Shown: positions 18,501 to 26,889, counted from the stretch's first letter. The stretch: DNA of 64,000 nucleotides from Prevotella sp. (GCA_017651265.1 JAGCDO010000005.1:62001-126000); one strand, 5' to 3'. Notes: generated from the letters alone by a model not told the origin. Made by a program: numbers and translations.

Positions 18501-20740
18501 ACCACTACCAGAGCATTGCTGGCAAGAACAACACGGAGTTCTACATGAAGATAGGTCCGGCAGTACTGGAACCTGAACAAGGCTACCGCATGGTACTGAC
18601 CGGTCATGGCTATGAGATCGTAAATGGTGTTGCAAGAAACCCATTGTCACTCGATGCCCAAAAGATGCAACAAGGTATTCGCGAGGAATGGAAAGACACT
18701 TACACTTTCTACTTCCGTACAGGTCCGCTCTCTACCGATCTGAAGGACTATGTACAGTTCTCCTTCCCCACAAATGGTACTTACTATGCTCCCATCAATG
18801 AAGCTAGAGAGCCTAAGCTAGTGTTGAAGCGTGATGTGGGTTGGTTTATGAATAATCCAGACTACGAATATCTTGTGGAATTACAGGAATACGATTCAGG
18901 GCAGAAGGACTTTGTGAAGACAAAGATGAACACAGGTTATGTCCACTATGAACCGGATGTTGTGTATCATAGTGATAAACCTTATTACCATATTGATGTG
19001 CGCGGTAGCAACAACCACTCCTACCACTACCCATACAAAGAAGTTACCAAGGGAAAGAGGTACCGCTATGTGTTCTACCGCTACCGTAAGGCCGACATGG
19101 ATAATGCCATCAATGCACTGAAGCAGGTATATAAGAAGACGATTCTCTCTGCACCTTCTGGCAATTATGATGCAAAGGGTAACTCTATTAATTCTGCAAA
19201 TATGACTGCCATATACAATAATTCCAATGCAGATGGTGTGAAACTAAGTGCCGACGGCAAGAGTGTTGTTGTGACTGGTGCCGATGGCAAGACGTATACC
19301 ATGCCGCTAGATACGCAGTACGAGAGTATCAGCAAGGTATTGGAGGACTATAGCAAGGACTTCGACAAGGCGGTTGGCTCAGAAGACAATCGAGAAAGCA
19401 GGATCAATGAGTTGGTGAAGCGTAGAATTAAGAAAGAGGCTTACATGGACAAGATCTATTCCATCGAGTTCACCCCCAGTGAATATACATTGAAGGAGAT
19501 GATAAATAACAAAAATATGGGTCTGCTGGCTCAACAGGCTCGTCTCTATACGCAGTTCATTGATCAGGAAGGACGAGGAACTAAGAAATCACCACCCCAA
19601 TATAATTATTATTATGGAGCTCGTCCACAAGCAGAATATAAATCGTATAGTTCGAAGAGTGAAATATATTTGAATCCCTACGATTTCCTGAACTATATGT
19701 GTAACTATGTATTCCTGAACGGAGTTACACTGAAGCAGGGTTACTTCTATCCGAACAATATCACCAGCGCTCAGGGATTAGGGTTGAAGTTCTCTAACCG
19801 AGACCTGCGTGGAGGTATCGTCAATGGCAGTGATAATACTTGGCATGGAACGCTTTTCGAAAAGAACCTCAACGTGCGCAATATGATGCTGGGCGACAAC
19901 AAGTATGAGATAGACATTCCACACACGCCAAACGGTTACTTCACCGGACCTCTCGATGTGAAACGCAGGGTTCCAGTTACAATAACTTCATGGTCTTATT
20001 ATAAGAATGGTAATACACCGATGATGGACTATACGTATTATTCCGTTCTGCTTTATGACTCCTGGCTTGCTTGGCGTGTAGATAAGATTGTGAGGGAATG
20101 GGCTGACCTGTATCGACAGTACTATTCAAGCCATAGCGGAGAGAAAGAACAACGCAAATGGGTACAGCTGATGCAAGGTACTATCTCTTCTGGTGTAAGT
20201 GGTAGTTTTTACACAGAAACAACGAATGGAAACTGGAATGTCAGTTGGAAAGTCATCAAGAGCTATAAGGGTGTTGGCGACAACGGTCTCAAAACGTCAG
20301 GCAGTTACTCACTCTCTACACTGCAGTTCCCTGCTATGCAAGGCTTATGGAACCAGTTTATGAAAGAGTGTAATTGGAAGGATGGAGTGAAGTTTGGCGA
20401 TAATGCTACCATCAAACTTGAAAACCTTACTACGGCCAGTGGATGGACATCTCGTCATAACAAATATGCTTGGGAGGTGTTGAATGGCTGGACTGTTAAT
20501 ACCCAAGGTGGAGACAAGCCCATCTACTACACCAACTATCCTGAATTCGATTGGAAGGCATACCTGCGAGGCATCACTCAGTTCCGCTATGCGGTATATA
20601 AGCCCAATGCCTATAATACAGACACGGGTGAGGATGCCCTTCATGATGCCTACGGACTCTATCCTGTCGTAACGGTTTATTCTCCGTTCCAGGCAAGTAA
20701 GGGATGGACCATGCCTACGCTTGGTGCATATGATTATTAG
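12518..20740 (+). CDS. Giant (2740-residue) TANFOR-like envelope protein
   Basis: Start at ATG 12518 (MNKQAIQTTYLQVKRL), directly before a signal peptide ending SILAQ; an ATG at 12488 is also possible. The N-terminal ~170 residues (SITLQNRSDRPITLFLG, then LPEGHYTGRVVAYEVD) and the segment from NPVIQWMAPQRNCSG match my memory of TANFOR-type proteins. Between them lie three 17-residue Asn/Thr/Ala repeats (13217-13369) and three octads ending NTQN (to about 13446). An acidic run (EEEEEEE) is encoded near 14020. Residues ~800-2000 are rich in beta-strand sequence. No T9SS sorting domain is visible at the C-terminus. It overlaps no neighbour and ends 16 bp before the next start. Confidence 0.75.
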   Translation: MNKQAIQTTYLQVKRLAAFLLLSLFMNSILAQEIRVTVHNRYNPMPPQAMLYANDPGRFFSITLQNRSDRPITLFLGIELEKEGLRTISLQTPVRFSPSKGITIQPGRVHQLLPAELKQLFRYINLNDVRLNGAIMTNFTTGKQPLLPEGHYTGRVVAYEVDHDAEHPLVLSDPRDGVTNFWVCYTAKAPQITVPAVSSSTSDLLLQGSYPTGTYVLDGVNVVNNNSAIAAIANRATTTNTSRTATAAIANRIATTNSSRTATAALSNRTATTTTNKVANAAQSGNATLLNTQNAALLNTQNYTLANTQNVANIVNSVQQASAAGYYSNDVVAAIENVVAIYEEPTLSLSAATLNTKNPVIQWMAPQRNCSGSPLRFTYTLEIVPLRSGRSPEEAIRYDGKILQRSGIATTQFVIPTSVINLMERQGGYYVARVTAVPPVSSLSMSSNNYIQIENNGQSPLCVFKVEKKRTSGSYRPGTHGSYRPGTHTGHNQTKSTDDEEEEEEEVEEEVELPDFLISQPHLTTPMPSLGTQSRILNTGDSICMAWEKPTLVKGEDKARYDKLTFKYNVQLYKYKTGQPIDSMLLQKPIYSKELDGMKDTIRWEKVEKALERSEQLIALVTAKVTSDDKDVKADPSDKKNIAQLAYLKSAAETFGDCHPGYSETISDKTLGNFTRSDLKGKEVKVGEFTLIIDELEKTKIKEEECYKGTGYVRWKPYGKGFEISVEFDSLWINAAHEVYRGKVRSSRTPKALNKQIKEYIPYDMFDDLDMILGAGQSKEIADKYADKLADKLDNYYQKINNIADLFSMASATGWTSVELPARLPRTDKDNPVSIQLFNAEFSPNTAWINVFAQILIPECPQTQSQILAFTAPHICISPDQPLTDGIASLMGDFTFTDPKTNFGFTFRSPSQFNNPDDGTWISWSTNKQKQEMEMDSVQIQVEMSLNNLLKDDGKGGVVKGEIPVARLQTRFKDWGDWMALAEVEPFQHKELPGYTFNLTKGGMWYDHSSDANPKNFKLPKDKGYVDNALKDDKQWQGFWLSKAEVQLPFDADESKNNNQETKKRVSFSIDDVFIDKHGFTVDFNANDVGRIKESGWSISLDHAYARVVQNGFKYAGLKGIVGVPLFDKGDIPYEAKMSWLDEEFIMQFNMSPKEDMSVDAWRIKATIDKASRINVGWTSKKGFKIGALLSGSLTLDLKDKMGALLPGVIFKNMYIANYDMLQENPSLGGSESSENTESAHAGKSHGFYCSIGDWSTTGIDDYKDLFSSHEASGSDDSYLLAVNSHGPAPELTPRQTPAVQHMPSNVIAGEVGGFKISLDKVEFLHKSKFSKLGIYIKGSGSLFYDQVGASLGLKVWANMNWDTYKVSYDDTKFSDIACHGSLGGSACTIDGTLKELSEGGESGWDASLDFEIRELFKMVAAGKYSKVKDSQHGTYHSFCLSLGMKSETGIPLGVVSIDSIGGGFYYNCKLNRSAEYGTCAFALGVGLKTTGSSNLMKGSLDGLVIYDYAKKSLSKIRFDGKVHALCGTNSSKGLVNSNVMVEYNNDNVERAFRIQATVQGGVSESDLLAQCKNFVGNDSKFQKLCNNAQSASDMANNKLNEFGIGSGDSNKSTEQTKSRSSIESSGEIKASSGLKLSFDFAVVNKKADKKTKWHVYIGEPTRDKRCTLTLIDFQLGKKSDAIAAWCRIYANAYVCLGNELPNGGAMPDLPEKVQNYLYKTNKNVDANNGTSAQTQQRRKAEFNKITTASGNSPGGVMFGAEAGGEFGINAVLCYARADLVAGFDVAMLFARDMMCSNGKPAGKNGFYCNGQVYGYAGGQLGLMIKTRLWTGKFPIVDAGIGALLKGGFVNPTWVYGKLKAHCKLLGGLIKFKSTIEVKAGDICLPVAKNPLEDIRIFGGADPGSDSSSEGWEKDNEVSVFTRINFSTNMAIGADLRLLDENIAIKQAGVSGDAAEYAKNAERVFRFKLDETMPLYIHRMSGSSPSKSGQLVGNYHYQSIAGKNNTEFYMKIGPAVLEPEQGYRMVLTGHGYEIVNGVARNPLSLDAQKMQQGIREEWKDTYTFYFRTGPLSTDLKDYVQFSFPTNGTYYAPINEAREPKLVLKRDVGWFMNNPDYEYLVELQEYDSGQKDFVKTKMNTGYVHYEPDVVYHSDKPYYHIDVRGSNNHSYHYPYKEVTKGKRYRYVFYRYRKADMDNAINALKQVYKKTILSAPSGNYDAKGNSINSANMTAIYNNSNADGVKLSADGKSVVVTGADGKTYTMPLDTQYESISKVLEDYSKDFDKAVGSEDNRESRINELVKRRIKKEAYMDKIYSIEFTPSEYTLKEMINNKNMGLLAQQARLYTQFIDQEGRGTKKSPPQYNYYYGARPQAEYKSYSSKSEIYLNPYDFLNYMCNYVFLNGVTLKQGYFYPNNITSAQGLGLKFSNRDLRGGIVNGSDNTWHGTLFEKNLNVRNMMLGDNKYEIDIPHTPNGYFTGPLDVKRRVPVTITSWSYYKNGNTPMMDYTYYSVLLYDSWLAWRVDKIVREWADLYRQYYSSHSGEKEQRKWVQLMQGTISSGVSGSFYTETTNGNWNVSWKVIKSYKGVGDNGLKTSGSYSLSTLQFPAMQGLWNQFMKECNWKDGVKFGDNATIKLENLTTASGWTSRHNKYAWEVLNGWTVNTQGGDKPIYYTNYPEFDWKAYLRGITQFRYAVYKPNAYNTDTGEDALHDAYGLYPVVTVYSPFQASKGWTMPTLGAYDY

Positions 20741-20756
20741 AAATGATAGAAAGAAT

Positions 20757-22934
20757 ATGATAGACTTGAAGAAGATACTATTGGTATGTTGCCTGACCGC
20801 ATTTACGGTCACGGGTGCAACCGCCCAGACGGTACTTACTGACACTGTCGCCGTTGATACGACACAAGACAACCGTCATATCTATAACGTCGTGATGACT
20901 GGCCGTTATTATGGTGACCATGTATCGTTGCGCTGGGCACCAGAGGACTATGTGTCGTGGAAGATCATCAACGAGTATGGCTACGAACTGATTCGGATTA
21001 ATATTACCGATGGCTTTGTAGATGATACCCTCTCTACTTGTATCAAGCCTTTGCCAGAGGAGGAGTTCGACCGTATGTCGCCCACCGACTCTTTGGCGCA
21101 GGCGGCTTCGTTCCTGCTCTATCGTCGTGGCACACGTCTTGACGAGACACAAGCACGACCAGGAACGATGGGTTCTGTCATGGAGGTGTATGAAGAACAG
21201 CAGAACGCCTACGGTTTCGGTATGATGGTAGCTGAGCGACGTTTTGACCTGGCACAGGCAATGGGCTTGGGATTTGTTGACCGCACCGTGAAAGCCGGCA
21301 AGAAGTATATCTATATTATCCGTCCGCTTGTTCCTGAGAAGGTGCTACGTCTCACGGGAAGCAATATCAGATTAAATACAGAAGAACCTTATGTGCAGCC
21401 CACCTACGAGGCATTGTTATCTGACAGTATCATCAAGCCGAACACGATCCTGCTCATGTGGCAGGATGAGTTCTATTCCTACTACAATATTGAGCATCGG
21501 AAATCCGGAGGTCAATGGGAACAGATCAACGAACAGCCCTTTATGTCGATGAGTCCATTCATCAATGAAGAAGATGATGACGATGAAGCATGGAACCTTA
21601 TCTATAGCGATGGCGGATTGGAACCAGGGAAATACGAATATCGTATCACAGCATTTGATGCCTTTGGTGAACAAACTAAGCCAAGTGAACCCTATCAGGT
21701 GGAATTGTCGGATTTTGTTCCTCCCGCTCCTCCCTATATTCACCGCTTTGAACTACAGCGTAATGAGAACGATAGTATCATTCTTTGTAACGTAATCTTC
21801 GGCAAGGATTCCTTGGAACTTGATTTGAAAGGATATGATATTGTCTATACCAATGAGCATTTTGACGGCCAATGGGTGAAGCTGAACGACCGGCCTGTTG
21901 CTGCCAGTGATACCATAGCCACCGTCGATGTATCCAAATATGGTAGCGGACAGATTGCCGTCGTGGCCTATGATATCTATGGAAATGCCAGTACTTCGAT
22001 GGCTCTCTACATGCAGGTGGATGATATCACTCCTCCGTCAAAACCCCAGAATCTGCATACGATGATTTCACCCGAAGGGGAGGTCACGCTGATGTGGGAC
22101 CCGTGTCCTGAACCCGATGTGGCTCTGTATGTCGGCTATATGGCCGATACTCCTGAAGGAGACTACTTTCAGATGGCTCCGCAACCAATACCTGGTGATA
22201 CCATGCTTCTTGATACCATTAACGTACATATGCCGCAGCGGTATAAGTATTATAAGGTGATGGCATACGACTATGCAGGTAACCCGTCGGAGATGTCGGA
22301 CGTGTTACAGATGGAGCGCATTGACTTCAGTATTCCGATGCTCGCGCTCTGCGACTCTACTTGGCAGGACGACCGGCATTTCGGCATGCGCTGGCAATTG
22401 AGTAAACAGGATAATCTGGTTCTTGCCAGAATCATGCGCCGTCTGGAGAATGCGAAGACATGGGATATTATCCAAACCTATGACCTCGACTCTCTAGGTA
22501 ACATGCGCACCTTCGAGTATGTTGATGAACCCCCGATCGACCGCGAAAACCATTACCGTTACTGCATGGAGGTGTTCAACAATACGGGTGTGTCTTCAGG
22601 ATTAAGCAATCAAGAACAATTCTTCTGTCGTGGTGAGATCAGTCCTGACCTTAACATCCGACTGTCCGGTCTCGTTCAGAAAGACACGGGTAGTCCGCGT
22701 ATCAGTTGGGATGTTCCCCAATCAACAGGGAAGTACTTCTTCCATGTATACCGTAAGTATGCAGGACGGAACTATCGTCTTGTGGCTACCATACCACCCT
22801 CGGCAGAACCCGTCTTTGAAGATCAGCGACTCGATCGTGGCGAGTCGGCAACCTACTATGTCACAGCCTTTGAAGAAGGTGGCAGTGAGAGCAGTGGCTC
22901 AAATGAGATTACGTTGACTAACAACGCACAATAA
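20757..22934 (+). CDS. Secreted fibronectin type III repeat protein
   Basis: A 725-residue protein; the ATG at 20757 starts a signal peptide (KKILLVCCLTAFTVTGATAQ). A longer form from 20730 would overlap the preceding gene. The N-terminal part has VSLRWAPEDYVSWKIINEYG. Several fn3-like units follow, with recognisable strands such as KPQNLHTMISPEGEVTLMWD, YKYYKVMAYDYAGNPSEMSD and YYVTAFEEGGSES. There is no catalytic motif. Position and spacing indicate co-expression with the giant protein, probably as a binding partner at the cell surface. Confidence 0.8.
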   Translation: MIDLKKILLVCCLTAFTVTGATAQTVLTDTVAVDTTQDNRHIYNVVMTGRYYGDHVSLRWAPEDYVSWKIINEYGYELIRINITDGFVDDTLSTCIKPLPEEEFDRMSPTDSLAQAASFLLYRRGTRLDETQARPGTMGSVMEVYEEQQNAYGFGMMVAERRFDLAQAMGLGFVDRTVKAGKKYIYIIRPLVPEKVLRLTGSNIRLNTEEPYVQPTYEALLSDSIIKPNTILLMWQDEFYSYYNIEHRKSGGQWEQINEQPFMSMSPFINEEDDDDEAWNLIYSDGGLEPGKYEYRITAFDAFGEQTKPSEPYQVELSDFVPPAPPYIHRFELQRNENDSIILCNVIFGKDSLELDLKGYDIVYTNEHFDGQWVKLNDRPVAASDTIATVDVSKYGSGQIAVVAYDIYGNASTSMALYMQVDDITPPSKPQNLHTMISPEGEVTLMWDPCPEPDVALYVGYMADTPEGDYFQMAPQPIPGDTMLLDTINVHMPQRYKYYKVMAYDYAGNPSEMSDVLQMERIDFSIPMLALCDSTWQDDRHFGMRWQLSKQDNLVLARIMRRLENAKTWDIIQTYDLDSLGNMRTFEYVDEPPIDRENHYRYCMEVFNNTGVSSGLSNQEQFFCRGEISPDLNIRLSGLVQKDTGSPRISWDVPQSTGKYFFHVYRKYAGRNYRLVATIPPSAEPVFEDQRLDRGESATYYVTAFEEGGSESSGSNEITLTNNAQ

Positions 22935-22944
22935 CGATTTGGTC

Positions 22945-23604
22945 ATGAAGAAATACAGAATGCTAATCATTAGTCTGATGGGTGTTGCGGCATTGGCCTC
23001 ATGTGGGGATGTCTTAGAGATTCCCGAGACTATTAAGCCAACGGAGATGACACTCGACCATCACTCGCTTGTGGTGATGGAGGGGGATCGTATACAGGTC
23101 ACTTCCTCGTTCAAACCAGATGATGTTACTAACACTTCTGTATGGTGGAAGATGGGTGATGAAAATGTGGCTCTTGTCACAAACGGTTTGGTTTATGGAA
23201 AGAAGCAGGGGAACACCATGCTGCGTGCCTATTCGGTATTGAATCAGATCTCCGATTCCTGCTCAGTCATCGTTATCAGCAATTGGGAGAATAGCTTTAG
23301 GAGTGAGTACTATAGGTATGACATGGTGGTTTATGCGCGGATGATTCTTGGCGGACAACCGTTACCTACTGATGTGAAAGTGGCAGCCATGTGTGGAGAT
23401 GAGATTCGAGGTGTGGGCATTCGTCGAAACCGGCAGGGCATCGAATACATGGAAATCCGTGTTTACAGCAATAGCCCGTTGGGAGAAACCATCCGTTTTG
23501 TGGCTTATAAGCCAGGAACAGGTATTGTTAACTTCACGCGTACACTGTCTTTCGACGAGGAAACCCACGGTACGTTGTCGAACTTGCTTGTCATTTCGGA
23601 TTGA
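22945..23604 (+). CDS. Ig-like (Big_2) lipoprotein
   Basis: A 219-residue protein starting at ATG 22945; a TTG two codons earlier is less likely. The signal peptide ends in a lipobox (ALASC). Residues ~30-110 resemble one bacterial Ig-like domain (MTLDHHSLVVMEGDRIQVTS ... NTMLRAYSVLNQISDSCSV). Residues ~120-219 form a second beta-rich region (PTDVKVAAMCGDEIRGVG) that resembles part of the N-terminal region of the first gene of the locus (DALEVAAFMDKDNVPECR). This shared style supports one functional unit. Function unknown. Confidence 0.75.
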   Translation: MKKYRMLIISLMGVAALASCGDVLEIPETIKPTEMTLDHHSLVVMEGDRIQVTSSFKPDDVTNTSVWWKMGDENVALVTNGLVYGKKQGNTMLRAYSVLNQISDSCSVIVISNWENSFRSEYYRYDMVVYARMILGGQPLPTDVKVAAMCGDEIRGVGIRRNRQGIEYMEIRVYSNSPLGETIRFVAYKPGTGIVNFTRTLSFDEETHGTLSNLLVISD

Positions 23605-23632
23605 CAGGTCGTAACGTAAGAGAATTGATGTC

Positions 23633-24052
23633 ATGATGAGAATAGGATTGTTGATATTATCATGTCTTATGGTTAACTCTGCGTTAGCCTATTCGAATGA
23701 CGAGGAACTATCTACAGAAAAGGGAAAGAAAGATGGATCCTACATCACCTTTACAACGAGGAAAATCGATGTAGGAACGATATATAGTCCTTGGAAAACA
23801 ACCGTTGTCTATGAGTTCCGCAATACAGGTGATGAGCCACTGGTTGTACAGAACATCACTACCGATTGTGGTTGCACCGTGGCTGAATACACCCGAAAAC
23901 CTATCAAACCCGGCAAAAAAGGGATTGTAACAGTGACCTATGATGGACAGTATACCGAAGCAGGCTACTTCCACAAGACGATAACGGTGGTAACCAACTC
24001 ATGGCGAAAAGCTGTTGAACGTCTCTACTTGGAGGGAACGCGAGGGGAATAA
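23633..24052 (+). CDS. DUF1573 periplasmic protein
   Basis: A 139-residue protein: a signal peptide (RIGLLILSCLMVNSALA), then one DUF1573 domain (DVGTIYSPWKTTVVYEFRNT, DCGCTVAEYTRKPIKPGKKG, VTYDGQYTEAGYFHKTITV). The DCGC cysteine pair is characteristic. DUF1573 has an Ig-like/ASH-type beta-sandwich fold and no known enzymatic role. It starts 28 bp after the preceding gene and appears to close the operon. Confidence 0.85.
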   Translation: MMRIGLLILSCLMVNSALAYSNDEELSTEKGKKDGSYITFTTRKIDVGTIYSPWKTTVVYEFRNTGDEPLVVQNITTDCGCTVAEYTRKPIKPGKKGIVTVTYDGQYTEAGYFHKTITVVTNSWRKAVERLYLEGTRGE

Positions 24053-24076
24053 CGTGATTGTTTTTTCTGGAAAACA

Positions 24077-24108
24077 TTTGGCTGTCTCGTAATTATTCGT
24101 TACTTTTG
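24077..24108 (+). promoter_or_regulatory. Promoter of the PfkB kinase
   Basis: TTTG (24077-24080), a 20-bp spacer and TACTTTTG (24101-24108). The ATG at 24132 follows 23 bp later, which argues against a start inside the promoter. Confidence 0.75.
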
Positions 24109-24131
24109 TGCGCAAGATAAATGAGAAGTAT

Positions 24132-25076
24132 ATGCGCAAAGTAATAGGAATAGGGGAGACCATCTTCGATATTATCTTTAAGGACAATCAACCGATAGGG
24201 GCCGTGCCTGGCGGGAGCGCTTTCAATGGTGTCATCTCCTTAGGACGGTCGGGCGTGCAATGCTCGTTCATCAGTGAGACAGGTAACGACAGGGTAGGCG
24301 AGAGCATCATCCGCTTTGCCCGCGAGAATGGGGTGAACGCAGATAACATCAATGTGTTCCCTGAGTCAAAATCGCCCATTTCACTGGCGTTTCTCGATGA
24401 GAACAACGATGCGCAGTACCTGTTCTACAAGGATCATCCGCACGACCAGCTCGACTTTGTCTATCCTGATGTGCAGCCTGATGATATCGTGATGTTCAGT
24501 TCGTTCTATGCGGTGAACCCAGTCATCCGCACGCAGGTTTACGGCTTCCTCAACTATGCCCGTCAGCATGGGGCTATCCTCTATTACGATGTGAACCTCC
24601 GTCCTTCGCATCAGCATGAGGTGATGAAGCTGAAACCGAACTTCCTGGAGAACCTTGAGCTGGCCGACATCGTGCGTGGCTCGAAGGAGGACTTCCAGGT
24701 GCTGTTCAAGAAGGAAGATCCCGATAAGGTGTTCAACACCGAGGTTTCCTTCTACTGCAAGAACTTCATCTATACCCAGGGGGCTGATCCGGTGGTCCTG
24801 CGTACCAAGACGGTAAAGAAAGAGTATCCCGTTGAGACAACCGAAACGGTGAGCACCATCGGCGCAGGCGATAACTTCAATGCAGGACTGGTTTATGGGA
24901 TGATGAAATACGATATTACCCGTGAAACCATCGAACAGGGTCTGACAGAAGAGCAATGGGACCAGATTATCCAGTGTGCGCAGGAATTCTCGGCCAACTG
25001 CTGCCAGAGCATCCATAACTCGGTGAGCGTGGAGTTTGGGACAAAAATGGCCCAAGAATTGGTTCATAGTTCATAA
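24132..25076 (+). CDS. PfkB-family carbohydrate kinase
   Basis: A 314-residue cytoplasmic kinase of the ribokinase/fructokinase type. The N-terminus has the substrate-site GGSAFN (in PIGAVPGGSAFNGVISLGR). The C-terminal PfkB signature is TIGAGDNFNAG, with the catalytic Asp in GAGD. It phosphorylates a sugar hydroxyl with ATP; which sugar cannot be told from sequence, though fructokinase is the usual annotation. The last residues (LVHSS) and the stop codon are encoded by the first units of a heptamer array. Confidence 0.88.
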   Translation: MRKVIGIGETIFDIIFKDNQPIGAVPGGSAFNGVISLGRSGVQCSFISETGNDRVGESIIRFARENGVNADNINVFPESKSPISLAFLDENNDAQYLFYKDHPHDQLDFVYPDVQPDDIVMFSSFYAVNPVIRTQVYGFLNYARQHGAILYYDVNLRPSHQHEVMKLKPNFLENLELADIVRGSKEDFQVLFKKEDPDKVFNTEVSFYCKNFIYTQGADPVVLRTKTVKKEYPVETTETVSTIGAGDNFNAGLVYGMMKYDITRETIEQGLTEEQWDQIIQCAQEFSANCCQSIHNSVSVEFGTKMAQELVHSS

Positions 25077-25114
25077 TTCATAGTTCATAGTTAAAAGTTC
25101 ATAGTTCAAAGTTA
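25062..25114. repeat. Heptamer array at the kinase 3' end
   Basis: Seven 7-bp units based on GTTCATA (GTTCATA, GTTCATA, ATTCATA, GTTCATA, GTTAAAA, GTTCATA, GTTCAAA) run from inside the last kinase codons to just before the next start codon at 25116. No inverted arm is seen. Confidence 0.85.
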
Positions 25115-25115
25115 T

Positions 25116-26309
25116 ATGATAGAGATTACAAACAAGATTTACTACGTGGGTGTTAACGACCGTAACAAGAACCTTTTTGAGGGTTTGTGGCCGTTGCCCA
25201 ATGGGGTGAGCTATAACTCGTATCTGATTGATGACGAGAAGGTGTGTCTGATTGATACGGTGGAGGTGGATTTCTTCGTGCCCTACCTGAAGAATATCCA
25301 GGAGGTGATAGGCGAACGCCCCATCGACTATCTGGTGATCAATCACATGGAGCCCGACCATAGCGGAAGCATTGCCTTGATCAAGAAGTATTACCCGGAG
25401 ATTCAGATCATCGGAAACAAGAAAACCTTCCAGATGATGGAGGGTTTCTATGGCATTGGCGAGGGAACGCTGGAGGTCAAAAACGGCGATTCCATCGAGC
25501 TTGGCAAGCACACGCTGAACTTCGTGCTGACCCCGATGGTGCACTGGCCCGAGACGATGGTAACCCTCGACACCTCTTGTAACGTATTGTTCTCAGGCGA
25601 CGCCTTCGGCTGCTTCGGTGCGCTGAACGGTGGTATCATCGACAGTGAGATCAACTGCGATACGTTCTGGCTCGAAATGGTGCGTTACTACTCTAATATC
25701 GTGGGAAAGTATGGCACACCGGTGCAGAACGCCCTGAAGAAACTCGCAGGCATCAAGCTCGACTATATCTGCGCCACCCACGGTCCGGTGTGGCACGAAT
25801 ATATCAGTAAGGTGGTGGATATGTACGACAAGATGAGTCGTTATGAAACCGAACCGGGTTTGGTGATCTGCTACGGTACGATGTACGGTAATACGGAGCG
25901 TGCTGCCGAGGTGATTGCCCGTGCTGCCTCACAGGCAGGACTGAAGAACATCGTGATGTATAATGTCTCGAAGACTCATCATTCGTATATCATCCGCGAT
26001 GTGTTCCGCTACAAAGGACTGATTGTGGGTGCTCCTACCTATAACACCGGTCTTTACCACGAGATGGACGTACTGCTTTCCGAATTAGCTGGTAAGGACA
26101 TCAAGAACCACCTGTTGGGATGGTTCGGTTCCTTCGGCTGGGCTTCCAAGGCCGTGGCCGAGATCCAGAAGTGGAACGATGAGCGTTTGCACTTCGAGGC
26201 CGTAGGTACTCCCGTGGAAATCAAGCAGAGTCTTACCCCCGAAACCTTTGCGCAGTGCGAGGCGTTGGGGAAAGCGATGGCGGAAGCTTTGCTAATTGAA
26301 AATTGCTAA
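25116..26309 (+). CDS. fprA: FprA-type flavodiiron protein
   Basis: A 397-residue A-type flavoprotein. The N-terminal metallo-beta-lactamase-like domain has the diiron ligands HMEPDH (residues 77-82), a His in MVHWPE, Asp in SGDAFG and a later His in ATHGPVWH. The C-terminal flavodoxin domain begins near residue 250 with the FMN loop YGTMYGNTERAA. Such enzymes reduce O2 to water or NO to N2O in the cytoplasm and protect anaerobes. The last five residues (LIENC) and the stop come from a heptamer array. Confidence 0.92.
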   Translation: MIEITNKIYYVGVNDRNKNLFEGLWPLPNGVSYNSYLIDDEKVCLIDTVEVDFFVPYLKNIQEVIGERPIDYLVINHMEPDHSGSIALIKKYYPEIQIIGNKKTFQMMEGFYGIGEGTLEVKNGDSIELGKHTLNFVLTPMVHWPETMVTLDTSCNVLFSGDAFGCFGALNGGIIDSEINCDTFWLEMVRYYSNIVGKYGTPVQNALKKLAGIKLDYICATHGPVWHEYISKVVDMYDKMSRYETEPGLVICYGTMYGNTERAAEVIARAASQAGLKNIVMYNVSKTHHSYIIRDVFRYKGLIVGAPTYNTGLYHEMDVLLSELAGKDIKNHLLGWFGSFGWASKAVAEIQKWNDERLHFEAVGTPVEIKQSLTPETFAQCEALGKAMAEALLIENC

Positions 26310-26328
26310 TTGAAAATTGACAATTAAT
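26291..26328. repeat. Heptamer array between convergent genes
   Basis: Units GCTAATT, GAAAATT, GCTAATT, GAAAATT, GACAATT span the end of fprA and the whole gap to the stop codon of the opposing gene at 26329. The 7-bp period is exact over five units. Confidence 0.8.
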
Positions 26329-26856
26329 TTATATGAGGGTGGCCAATTCTTTTAGGGAGTTGGCCACTTTGATGTAGGTGTCCCACTGCTTGCGGGTGAC
26401 ACCCTTGCTGTCCAGGTCGTGCAGACAGGCGATGAGGGAATCCCAGAACCCTTTCATGTTAAAGAGAATAACGGGCTTCTGGTGGTAACCGATGGTGGCC
26501 GATGAGGCCACCGAGAAGATCTCATCCAGCGTACCTATACCCCCTGGCAGGGCGATGAACACATCGCTCTGCGCCATCATCAGCGCCTTACGGTCGTTCA
26601 GGTTGTCACAAGGGATATGCACATCGAGGTATTCACTCACATGGCCGTTCTCTTCCACCTTCGAAGGAACAACACCGATGGTCTGTCCCCCCGCCTCATG
26701 CACCGATTGGGCGATACAGTCCATCAACCCTAAGTCCGTACCGCCAAACACCAAGGTATGACCTTCCTTGGCGAGCCACTGTCCCAATTCCCAGGTCTTC
26801 GTGAAGAAATCACGGTCTATATCGTGATTCGCTGAACAAAACACACAAACTTTCAT
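26329..26856 (-). CDS. LOG family protein (Rossmann-fold nucleotide hydrolase)
   Basis: A 175-residue protein with the two LOG motifs: PGGIGTLDE (104-112) and the paired RK in NDRKALM (around 89-90). The family cleaves nucleoside 5'-monophosphates to the free base and ribose 5-phosphate (cytokinin-activating in plants, YgdH/PpnN-like in bacteria). Length fits the short TIGR00730 type. It is last in the minus-strand run from 32355, 33 bp after the previous gene, so it is probably co-transcribed though functionally unrelated. Confidence 0.88.
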   Translation of the reverse strand: MKVCVFCSANHDIDRDFFTKTWELGQWLAKEGHTLVFGGTDLGLMDCIAQSVHEAGGQTIGVVPSKVEENGHVSEYLDVHIPCDNLNDRKALMMAQSDVFIALPGGIGTLDEIFSVASSATIGYHQKPVILFNMKGFWDSLIACLHDLDSKGVTRKQWDTYIKVANSLKELATLI

Positions 26857-26889
26857 TCCTTTATTCTTCGTTTTACATCATCGGTTTCC

